NCBI GenBank assembly: GCA_001598975.1
Contig: BBXU01003160.1
Span: 1 to 64,000, forward strand
Direction of reading: 5' to 3'
DNA: 64,000 bases
DNA from: Parachlorella kessleri
Lineage: Eukaryota > Chlorophyta > Trebouxiophyceae > Chlorellales > Chlorellaceae
Shown: one piece after another, positions 36,201 through 47,076 of the stretch
Layout: each line of letters begins with the position of its first letter
Position numbering within the stretch: position 1 is the stretch's first letter
Program-made: the position numbers and the translations under genes
The notes under the pieces: generated by a model
What the model saw: the letters and a program-made list of their open reading frames with translations, nothing else
Databases searched by the model: none
Told to the model about the DNA's origin: nothing

Positions 36201-39200
36201 GTCGTCAAAAGGCTGTGGCAACGCTGCCAGGCTGGCAGCAATGTCCTCCACCTGCTTCTGCAGGGCAACAAGGCTGCCACTACTAGCTGCCTCACTCAGT
36301 TTGGCTTGTGCTGCAGCCACCTCCTGCGCTAAGGCCTCCTGCTGGCTGCCCAAAACATCTACAGAGCCGTGTGTGGCCTGCAGGCTGAGTGCAGTATCAG
36401 CCTGCTGCTGCTCCAAAGTCCCCAGCTTGGAGCTCAAAGGGGCCACCTTGTGCTGCATGACGGCATCCCACTTGGCGGGCTGGCTGTCTAGTGCCTCCTG
36501 CAAAGCGGCGGAAAGGGAGTGGGCAGTAACGCTATGCGGCTATTAGTACGGCTAGTATTGCTATGCTGGTTTACGGATGAAGGACTATGCAGACCTCTGC
36601 ATGGCTACTCATTGCCAAATGCAAGAATAACTGACCACAACCGAATGGCCTGCTGCACGGAGGTTGGAACTGATTGCCATTTGACATTCTTGCCGACATA
36701 AGTTGGACGTGTCATTGCCATGCCAAGCGGGTCTACCTGGGCAGGAACCTAGTCAAGCCTACCTTCAGGTGGCCCATGGCCGCCACCATTTCTGCAGTCT
36801 TCTTGGCAGTTCCCGAAAGCTTCTGTTCCAGCCCGCTTACAGCACCGGCAGAGGCAGCCGCCAGCGTCCTCATGGCAGCCAGCTGCTGTCGGATCGGGGA
36901 GACCGCCTGCTGCACTATGCCCTCCATTTTGCCCAGCTGTCCGGCCACCTCCTCACTTAGGGCGCTGACCCTTGCCTGGGCCCCAGCAGCTGCGGCAACC
37001 GTGCTGTCCAGTGCCGCATGCATTCCTGCCACTGCATGTGCTGTTGCCTCCTGTTGCCTCTCCAGCACTGGCAGCTGCTCTTTGAGCGGCAGAGCGGCCT
37101 CCACTGTTGCCTGCAAGAGGTCGTGCTGCTGCTGCTGCTCTTCCTCCAGGCCTCTCATCTTTCTCGCCATTTCCGCTTGAAGGCCCCTGATTGTCTGTCC
37201 TGTGGCCCGCTGCTGCTTGTCCAGCTCTGCCAGCTGCTCTTTGAGCGACAGGGCCGTCTCCGTCACCGCTGCCTGCCAGAGCCCAGGGTGCTGCTGCTGC
37301 TCCTCTTCCAGGCCTCTCATCCTTCCCTCTAACGCTGCTTGCAGATCGCTCAGCGTCTGGGCCGCCCCCGCCTGCTGCTTCTCCAGCTCTGCCAGCTGTG
37401 CCGCCAGCGGTGCTTGTGCACTTGCCACCGCCGCTTGCCACTGGCTTGGCTGCCGCTGCAGGTCCTCTTCCAGCTCTCGTACCCGCCCCTCCAAGCGCCC
37501 CGCCTTGGCCCCAGTGCCAGCCACGCTGTCCTGCACCCTGCCAAGTACCCTCAGCGAGGCTTCATGACGTTCTACCAGTGCCGCCAGTTGCACCTTCAGA
37601 GGCCCTGCTGCCTCTGCCACTGCCGCCTGCCAGGCCCCCGGGTGGTGCTGAGACTCCACTTGCTTGGCCTGCATTACGGAGGTGAAGCAGTGGCTTGTAT
37701 TAGAAGCAAAGCAGGTGCTCTTGGCCACAGCCCACGGTGACCCCTCAATGCAGCAGCGTAGCAGGGCGGCACACAGACTGCCAGGTGGCGTGCCTGCAAG
37801 AGGGTGATGTAGCCGACGAACCCATGCTGGCTGCATGTGGCGCTGCCTGGCACAATAGCAGGACGCTAGGTGCACTTGCCTGCACGGCTGCAATGGCAGC
37901 CTGCGCAGCGCCAACCCTGGTCAGTACGTCCGCCACTGATTCGCGCAGCTCAGCAGCGCCTGCAGCACCCTGCTCTTGCTTCTCCTCTAGGGAGACCAGC
38001 TGGGCCTTGAGGGGCACGGTGGCTTGCACGACATATGCTTGCCACTGGGCAGGGTGCTCCTCCTGCAGTGCGCATCCGTTCAGCTGGAAGTGATGTTGAT
38101 GACCTGATGCTTGTCGATAACAGAGGTTAACATTTGAATGCGAACGAAGCAGATCACATCCTGTAGCAAATTGGACGCCGCCAGGGTCACCCAGGGATGC
38201 TGGCGATACTCAAGATTGCTACGCCCTGGGAAGTTCACCAGCAATCCAATGACACCAACCTGCAGGCTGGCAATGGCAGCTTGGGCTGCACCGGCCGTAG
38301 CGGCGACGTCTGCCAGGACATCCTTGACCGTGGCCAGCCCCTCCGATATTGTACCCTGCTGTTCCCCAAGGGCAGCAACCTCGGCCCTCAAGGGTCCAGC
38401 AGCGGCCTCCATTGCATGCTGCCACTGCTGGGGGTGCTCCTCCTGCGCACAACAGTGGCGGGTCAAAGGCTACTACGTACATGCTTGCTTCCACCGATCT
38501 GCGCTTACTCCTGAGGAATCCTCTCAATGGTGGCACAGCAAAATGAAGCTTTTTAAGGGTACTCAGGTACACCTTGATAAAAATGCAGTGAATGCAAGGA
38601 CTAGAGCATTCAAAGACGTGGTGCAGCAATGGGAATCGCCTAGTTGATTGCTCTACATGGAATCGCAGCCAGCACACATTTAGCATGCCACTACCCTGCA
38701 ACCACCCATGCACAACAGAAGCTTTGCCCACCTGCATAACTAGCACGGCTGCCTGTGTAGAGTTGAGCATGCCTAATGCGGCCTCCACGGCTGAGTGAAG
38801 CTTGAGAACTTCTTGTGCGGTGCCTTTGTGGCCCACAGCAATAGTAGCTAGCTCCGATTTCAGAGGCTTTGTTGCCTCCGCTACTGTTGCCTGCCACTGA
38901 GCAGCCCGGCCCTGGACCTCCTCCTGTGCAGGCAAGCCGGCGAGGATACAGCAACACTGGAAGGGCAATCCAGGTCAAAGGGCAAACGACAAGTTGCAAA
39001 TGCAAGCGACAAGCGGGATACGGCCTGCGCATGGTGGTTGTATAGCAGCCTTGCTGTTGATGGGAGGCATTGCCACCCGGACCACGTGGATGAATTGGAG
39101 GAAGAAGGAAGATGAGTGTGTTGCCAGGTCACACCGCCTGCCAATGTCTCACCTGGAGCACAGTGAGGGAGGCACCAGTTGTGCCAGCCTTGTCAGCGAC

Positions 39201-42200
39201 CTCCGCCACAGTTGTGGACAACTGGCTCAGGTTGGAAGAAGCATTGGCTTGCGCCTCCTCCAGCGCCACCAGCCTGCTCTCGACCACCTCTGCCAGTTCC
39301 CTAACGGCTGCTTGCCGCCTCCCAGGATGGTCATCCTGCACAAGCTAACACTCAGAGCAGGAGTTAGGGGTCATGCTGCTCTGGTTCCCAGGCGGGGAAT
39401 GGCTTCATGTAAGTGCACACTGCCCATGTTGCGGTGACAGGGCATTCTGGAGGAGATAAACTGGGGCAACACCAAGCTTTGGTTTTCAGTGCTTGGTTAC
39501 AAGTGCAGGGACCGAGTTTGTTGCCTGCTTGGACCTACCTGCAACTCCACCAGAGCAGCTTGGGCGGCCTCCACCTTGGCCAGCAAGTCTGCCATGGCTG
39601 CCTTCACCAGCCCAGTCTCCTCAACAGAGATTCCCTGCTGCTCGTCCAGCTCTAGTAGCTGGGCTCGCAGTGGCTCAGCAACCTCAGCTATGGCTGCCTG
39701 CCACTGAACCCGCTGGCTGCTGACCTCCTTCTATAGGTTAACAAGGGAAACACTTACTTGGCATCTGTGCGCTACCACAATGCTCTGTGGTCAAACCACA
39801 ATGCAACCGAATTGTTTGCAAAGGAACCTTCACCTATGTAAGACCACATGGCAGCTGGCCAGCGCAAGAGCAGGTAGGAAGGCTATTGTGTAGCCTGAGC
39901 GGCCACACTCCACTTATCAAGAATGCTGCACTGCTCGACTTGCAACTCTCAGCCAAAACGCCTTCACATATAGGCTTAAAACCATACCTGCAGTGCTGTT
40001 GTGGCAGCCTCAGTCCCGCCCGCTTGGGTGGCCAGTTCTGCCATGCTGCTTTGCAGCTCTTGCACTGCCTGGAGGGTGTTGTCCTGCTGGCCCTTCAACT
40101 CTGCCAGCTCAGTCCTGAAAGCATTGCTGGCCTCCTTCACTGAGGTCTCCCACTTGTGGGGGAAAGCCTGCATGCACTTGATGAGCCCTTCTGATGGACC
40201 TTACGACGTCAGAAAGGTCCCAGGCCAGTGCACCACTCATCCATTCCAAGCCGTCACTCATCCATGTGATAAGCCAGAGAGGCGAGGCAGTTAGGTCACT
40301 ATCCTGGTTCGCCACCCGCGGGCCACCAAGGGAATGAAGTCATATGAGACCCCTAGACTAGCCTCAGTTAAACCTAACAGTTGTTACCCAACCGACCTGC
40401 ACGTCCTGGAGTGCAGCCTGTGCAGCGTCAGCCTGGGCCGTGAGGTCGGCCAGTGCGGCCTGCACCGTCTGCAGGCTGCCATCCAGGCCAGTGTGCTGCC
40501 GCTCAAGGGCAGCCAGCTGCGCTTCTAGCGGCTTGGTATGCTTGGCAATGGCTGCTTGCCATATACGGGGGTGCTCATCCTGCAGTGGAGGGGGTTGAAG
40601 AGAGGACAACATGTGCCAATTCGCAGCCTGGCAACTCGCATTGGACGCAACTGCGGAGCAGGAGTACTCGTTGCGCTCAACTCAACTGGTGCACGAGGCA
40701 GGCAGTGGCGTTGCTCTCCTGGCTGTAACAATGGTTACAGTGCTGCCATCAACTTAAGCTGTACCAGCACTGCTTTCTAGAGGAATGTGCACAGTTGAAG
40801 CATGCTAGAAGTTTGCTCTAGCTTGAACAGAGGTGTGTGCTTTCCTTGGTAGCATGTACCTTGATATCCTCAAGCTCGACCTGAGCAGCATCCATGTTGG
40901 CTAGGCCCGCCTCCAGTGCTCCCTTCAGCTCGCGCAGCCCCTGAACTGTGCCGCCCTGCTGCTGCTCCAGCTCCGTCAGCTGGGCTTTCAAAGCTACAGC
41001 AGCCTCAGCAACAGCTGCTTGCCACTGGGCAGGCTGGCCTTGCACCTGTCCTTGCAGGCTGCATAGTGCTGCCTCAGCGGCCCCAACTCGCTCTATTACT
41101 GCCCCTACTGCCTTTGCCGTGCCCTGCTCGGATGCCTCTCGCTGCTCGCCCAGCTCGGCACGCAGTGTAGCAATGGCGCCATCTGTGCTAGCATGCAGCT
41201 GCTCATACCCTGCCACCCTTGCCTCCAGAGCGGAGGCTGCTGAGGCATGCTGCTCCTGGGAAGCTGCCAGCTGGGCTGCCAGGGGTGAAATCGCCGAGGC
41301 TACGTCTGCCTGCCATGGCTGCGTGTCAAAGTCAGCCTTGAGGTTGTCCACCGAGGCCATTGCCAAATCTGCACGGCTGGATACCTGGTCGAGGCTCACA
41401 GAGCTGGCAGCATGCTCTTTCTCCAATCCTTCCACCTTGCCTGCAACAGTGTTGACAGCAGCCTCCCAGGGGCAGCCGTCCAGAGCTGCTTGTACCGCTG
41501 CAACAGCCTCCGCAACAGCACTAGCCTGCTGTGTTAGCTGGAGTGTGCGGCCCTCCACCTCTGTCAGCCTCCACTCTTTGGCACCCTGCTGCTCATCCAG
41601 CACTGCCAGTTGCGACCGCAGCGGTTCTGCTGCCTCTGCAACCGCTGCCTCCCACAACCCCGGCTGCTGCTTCAAGCTGGCCCTCAGGTCCCCAAGAGCC
41701 GCGTGCAGTGAGGCCTCTGAGGCAGCCAACTGGGTACCTGCCTCGGTAGCATGGCTGGCCAGCTCCTGCCTTAGGCTCTGCACAGCTTGCTCAGTGGCGT
41801 CCAGCTGTAGGCATAGCGGCTTGACTGCTGCTGCAATGTCGCCACGCCACAGGCCTGGGTGCTTGGAAGTGGCTTCGATGGTGGCCTCCGCCCTACCCAG
41901 CTGTGTGCCCAACACGAGCAGGCTACCTTGCATGTCCTGCACATACGAGGGCAGTATGATCGGTTGACATCATACAATCCATCCACTCCTACTGGGGGTA
42001 CTTAGCAAGGTGTAAATCAATGTAGCAGATGTCTGCAATTTCAGGCCTGCAGGCAAGAGCCATGTGACGGAAAATGATGTCCTCCCTCTGGCAGGTGGGT
42101 GCCGCTGCCTCCCCCAATGCGGATTTGGCAGCCACGAAACGTCAGCTCTGAGGCTCAACATACTTGCAGGCTTTGCTCCGCCTGACCCTGCCGCTCAGTC

Positions 42201-45200
42201 ACCAATGCCAGCTGCTGCTGAACTGGCCCCACTGCCTCTCCAATCTCAGCCCTCCACTGGCCAGGCAGCCTTTCAGACACTGCCTCCTTGAGCTCAGCAA
42301 GCTCCTCCAGGGCATGACTGGTGTGCGCCTGAACTGCTGACAAGCCCTTGTCGGCTGCATCCAGCCGTTGGGAGGCCTGTGCCAGTTCCTGTTGCACTGG
42401 GGTCACGGTAGAAGTGAGAGCGGCCTCCCACAGGGCAGGGTGCTGATTTACAGTGGCCTTCAGGGTGTTGATGGTTGCCTCAGTCCCATCCAGACGAACT
42501 GAGAGGGCAGCAGTAGCACTTCTAGCGGCCTGCACAGCACAGCAAAGTACAGGTGGGATGGCCAACCTAAGTGAGTTTGCCTGCATATACGCAAACTTAT
42601 TCATTTAGGAGACTCTGGATACTGAGGTTGAACAACGTCTCCATACGCTTTTCCATATGTCTCACTGAGAGGGATGCCAATAACCAGCCCTGCATAACAA
42701 CGCAAGTTGCGGATGCCCACTTGCCTGCAGCATCTCGCCGTCTTCCGACTGCTTTGCCTCCAGCTTGGCCAGCTGCTCCTGAACGGGCCCCGCTGCTGCC
42801 TCTACGGCAGCTGCCCACTTCTCGGCCTGCTCAGCTACCTCCTCCCTTAGCGCTCCCACTGCTGCATCGCCGCTGGCAGCCCTGGCCTCCAACGCTGTCA
42901 TGGTCTCACTAAATATTTGCACTTCCCTCTCCTGCTGCCCCAGCTTCTCCCTCAGTGGGGCGACCAGACCCTCAGCCTCCGCTCGCCACTGGCTCGGATG
43001 CTGCTCAACTGTGCCACTCAGTTTGCTCAGGGCCCCATGCGCGTGCTCCACGCCCTCTTGGGCTGCTGATAGCTGCGCTTGCAAGCCCAGGAAGCGCCCA
43101 TCCTGGGCTTCCATCTGCTTCTCCAGGCTGACCTGTAGCTGTTCCTGACTACTGTGCAGCAGGTGAAGCTGAGCCTCCTGCTGGCCCAGCCGGGCTGAGG
43201 CGTCCAGGCTGTTGAGGGTTTCCTCCAGGGTGTCCACCGCGAGGTGCAGCTTCCCCACCTGCAGCCGGAATGATGGCCTGGCAATAAGGCGCTGCAAGCG
43301 CAAGCTACAAGTGCTGGAGCTGCAAACCTTGGTTAGGGTAGACACGCTGCAAATTTTATTGTAGGACTGGTTCTTGGAGGCACGCAGGACTGATTTCTAA
43401 AGATTTTTAGGGTGCGGAAATGACTTTGAGGCCACAGAGCCTAGCCACAGTGAAAAGCCACCTCCAGCTGCATTTCGCCATGGTTTTGTTCCAATGCCGT
43501 GACGCCAGCGCCTGCACTCGCAGCGGCAGCTGTGGCAGCTGCTGTCTCCTGGGACAGCGTCTCCACTCTGCTTTCCACGCTATGAACACTGCCCAGGGCA
43601 TCCGACACCTGCATTGCCAAGGCAGGTGAGCTGGCATGGGGTGGGATGCTCTTGGCATAGTCACATTGGCATAGCCATTGATGTCCAAGACACTTGCAAA
43701 CAGGCACGCATCAGCACATGCATGATCTTTCCAATATTGCCAGCACCACCAGCTATTCTGGCGTGGCTGAAAACTTCGCCTCTACCAGCAGAGGCCTAGT
43801 AGCCAGTAGGCCAGCGATAAACCACACCTGCTGTTGCAGCTCTGCGCAGCTGTTGGCCAGTGCTGCCACGTTGGTGCTAGTCAGCACGACTGCCTCGGAG
43901 GTGGAGCTGGTCTCCACTGCCAGCGACTGCACAAGGGCGTGCAGGCTCTCCAGGCTGCTGATGGCCTCCTTGACCTGCAACCAGTGGCACGTGTCTCCTT
44001 CAGCACAAACCCCGAGACTACAAAGAATAACTAGCGATGAATGAGCTTGGACGGAAATTGCACCATGCCACGTTACGTTCAGACAACACATGGCTGGACG
44101 CTTCCCTCAGGCGGGGAACCGAAAGCCGTCCTTCTGAAAACCATGGTCACTACAGTGCATTACAGTGGTGGCTTGCCGGTCTCCTTGATGAGCCCGTCCC
44201 CTCAACTGCAGCTCACTGCTTACCCGCGGGGCAGCACCCTCGGCGTCCTCCAGCCTGCCCTGCAGCGCTGCCAGCTGTGCAGCGCTTGCAGCACCCGCCT
44301 CCAGGGCTGCCTGCTGGCCCTGCAGCCCGGACAGCTGCCCTCCCAGCTGCTGTACTTGGGTCTGCACAGCGGCTAGTGTGGCACACAGGGCCTGGGTGGG
44401 AGGGTCCTTCTCCAAGGACTCCACCCTCTTGGTGATGAGCTGCAGGGGTGGGAAGCAGCAGAAGCTATAGGGTAAGGCGGCGGTGATGCTGCAAGTGTAG
44501 CGGCAGGGCTGCTCCCTCGCAGGCGCTGCGCTGGCCTTTACAGCTGGACTGGCAAATCCTGCCAAACATCACCATCACTATACTGAAATACACATTACCA
44601 TACTGAGATCTGCAGGGTGCGCAGATGCTAGCAGGACGGACACATTCCCAGCAGGGTATCGCCTTGTCTTGAGCACCCCGGCAGCCCTGGCAAGAAAGTG
44701 ACCCTCCCTGCCAGCTTCTCACCTCCACCGCGTCCACCAGCAGCCTGTGGGTGTCCTGCACGCCTTGCTTGGGCCCCACAGCCTGCTGCAACTTGTCCAG
44801 CGAACGCTGGAGCTCCTCATGCTTGTCGCGGAACTGAGCTGCCAGGGTGGTCAGCTCAGGCCCGCCTGCTGAAGCTGCCGCGACTGCTGGCGAGGCGGCC
44901 TGCTGGTGTGCCATGCGCTGTTGCTGCGCCTCTTGGGCGTCCATGCGAGTCCTGCAGGCCAACATAAGGATGTTTCGTGCAAAATCCGTATTGGACTCCT
45001 GCAAGCGGTGACTTATGCAAAATGTGGTTGGTGTCCTTCAAGACACCCATGTAGAAACATGTAAACCCAGGAATATCTCCAGGGTAAGCGCAGGATCCAT
45101 TTCAACGGAAAAGATTGCTCCATTAACACAGCCAGCAATAATAACTGTTAAGAGTCGCTCGAGGCAGATGGGCTACCTTAAGTCCTCCAGCTGTCCGCCG

Positions 45201-46759
45201 AGCATTTCCAGCACTTGGGCCATCTGCAGCCTTAAACCACCCCATTGGGCAAGTGATTCGTGCTATGAAAATCCACAATTACACACCTGTCAGTAGGCAG
45301 CAAACCTCAACCCAGTAAGCAAATGCTACTAAGGACTAATTATTGGCACTATGCAACCCCAGCTACATGATGGTGCCCTGCACATGCGAGGGTGGGGTGC
45401 ATGGGCACACCTGTGCAGAGGCCACATCTAGCTGGCTCCTCCAGCCAGAGAGGTCGCTGCCAAGCTCCCTTAGTTGCTCAATGGCTTCTGACTGCACATC
45501 CAGCCCATGCTCAAGGCACAGGACCCTGAACAGGCCAAGAAGGTCAGATAAGGTATGGGGCCGGCATATAACCCTGATGCCCAGTCCATCGGGCTAGAAG
45601 CACAAGAGTTAGGGTCTGCAGTTCATAACCAAAGCAATGCATAGGCCTGCAGCTGGGACCTGGTGTATAGAAGAACAAGCCGCAGGAGCTGGTGCATTAC
45701 TATGTGCAACACCTCCAGGGCAGTGAGGCACCTCAACATATAAAGCAGCAAGGTGGTGGCAGCCTGGTGCAAATGCAGCAACCTTGTACCCTGTCCTCTG
45801 AGTGCTTATGAGGCAAAGACAGACCGTGTTCATGAGCTCGAGGAAAACACCACCCTCACCCAGCTGGAGCCATGCGTCAATCTTGCAACACGTACGTGGC
45901 CTCCTTTAGAAACCTCATGCTAGCAAGCAGCACCACACCTGCGCTCCATCTGCACAGAGCTGGGCAGGTCTGACAATTCGGTGGACTCTCGAACCTCCTG
46001 GATTTTGTAGTGTGACTTGTAGGGAGTGATCTCACTGCGCGGCGACACCCGACGCAGTGTAGACTCCTGGTTGTTCCTCGCCAAAAAGTCGGCAATCTCA
46101 CCCATCACGTCGCCGTCCACCAGGCAAGGGTTGTCTGCGGCAGCACTTGTTATGGGAGTTGGTGGAGGACCCAAGCAATATGCACGGAGCAAGCTGTCCA
46201 TAACAACGAAATTGAGTAAAAGTAACAAAAAGGTATTGAGCACCACCAGCAGTGCGTTGAGAAGCGAGACAGGTGTGCCCACGCACCTTGCAAATCCAGG
46301 ACGCAGAGAGTGTGGTTGTAGTTGCGCAGGGCGTTGGCCAGGAACATGGCCCCGCCGTTGCCTATTCCGTTGTTTGGCAGCTCCAGCTGCTTCAAAGTGT
46401 TGTTAAAGGCAAGGATGCGGGAAAGGACTTCGCACCCATCGTCACGGATGTTGCAACCCCTGCACGCCATTGTTGCCGGCCTTTCGGTAAACAAGTATCC
46501 AGGGTTTGGGTATATGAGGGGGCTCCACGGCCTGCCATGGGGACAAGAAGACAGGCCACCAGCTCATCTTGTATCTTGTATCAAGCGCATACCTCAGGCG
46601 CAGGCCTTTCAGGGTTGGGTGGTCCTTGATTAGGGGCTCCAGCTCAATCAGCTGTGGAACTGTCAGGGGCAGGTTGTATGTCACGAAGTTGCTCTCTGGC
46701 AGGGGTTTAGCCCCTGACAGCAGGGCCTTAAGGTCCTCAAAGGACCTCCTCAGAGCCAT
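33249..46759 (-). CDS. Giant LRR and Trp-repeat coiled-coil protein
   Basis: Probably a structural or scaffold protein; I do not recognise the family. The 25 exons, 5' to 3', are 46759-46593, 46459-46287, 46134-45939, 45525-45411, 45223-45177, 44951-44723, 44439-44224, 43974-43828, 43608-43462, 43258-42725, 42529-42164, 41936-40860, 40579-40397, 40167-39988, 39730-39539, 39335-39153, 38923-38732, 38442-38260, 38062-37880, 37668-36763, 36497-35826, 35449-35272, 35035-34762, 34499-34417 and 34072-33249. They close in frame to 2548 aa. Residues about 40-140 hold RNI-type leucine-rich repeats (LKQLELPNNGIGNGGA; HTLCVLDLQGDNP). Residues about 180-2275 are heptad-rich, Ala/Gln/Glu/Leu helix. Within 480-2096 about 21 repeats begin with (H/Q)P..W.AA(V/I).EA..PL..QL..LE.QQ. 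The C-terminal 270 residues are low-complexity Ser/Ala/Pro. Every intron from exon 6 to exon 21 is phase 0; two use GC donors. There is no motor, membrane segment or enzymatic motif. Confidence 0.85.
37878..37879 (-). other. GC donor after exon 19 of the coiled-coil gene
   Basis: The exon ends GCC-GTG-CAG and the intron begins GCAAGT, the strong consensus for GC-AG introns. The next exon (37668) joins in phase 0. Confidence 0.8.
37880..40579 (-). repeat. Tandem array of seven near-equal phase-0 exons
   Basis: Exons 13-19 of the coiled-coil gene are 183, 180, 192, 183, 192, 183 and 183 nt long, all phase 0 at both ends. Each encodes one Trp-anchored unit: EHPRIW, AFPHKW, QRVQW, HPGRRQ (Trp lost, TGG to CGG), RAAQW, EHPQQW and EHPAQW. 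Each exon ends in a variant of AAQAA(I/L)..(L/V)Q at the donor. The pattern is that expected of repeated exon duplication. Confidence 0.85.
42723..42724 (-). other. GC donor after exon 10 of the coiled-coil gene
   Basis: The exon ends ATG-CTG-CAG and the intron begins GCAAGT. Reading on would reach a stop at 42662. The next exon (42529) joins in phase 0. Confidence 0.8.
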
Positions 46760-47076
46760 TGTATATTATTGGGCAACCTGAGAGCCTGTCGACGGCCAAC
46801 CAGGTTCCTTAAAAAGCGATCCCCAGCATGCCACGCCCGTCACAAAGGGCTCAGTATACATGCAGTGCCACGATCGTTCTCTGTAACGGGCAACAAACCC
46901 TGCCAGGGAACAGTAATCACGATGCATCGCGATGCTCAAGTTCAAAGGATGCGCCATGGCGGGGCAGGGCTAGCACGCACGTCAGCAACTATTAGTCACG
47001 AATCATGAAAGCCTCCTTTCATTCTAGATTCATTCATGGCATCCTTCATTGCATTCATTGATGACCCATATCCGTC
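46760..47076. promoter_or_regulatory. Short divergent promoter region
   Basis: Only 317 bp separate the start codon of the coiled-coil gene (46759, minus) from the probable start of the F-box-like gene (47077, plus). A CATTCATT-type direct repeat (ATTCATTCATGGCATCCTTC, from about 47029) is the only structure I see. Confidence 0.4.

Noticed and set aside
35680..36546. A 288-codon open frame on the plus strand
   Set aside because: It is antisense to exon 21 of the coiled-coil gene, with the same Ser/Cys/Ala-rich composition; a shadow frame.
40948..41967. A 339-codon open frame on the plus strand
   Set aside because: It mirrors the 1077-nt coiled-coil exon on the minus strand; Ala/Gln/Leu codons read in reverse give Ser/Cys/Ala-rich nonsense with no domain.
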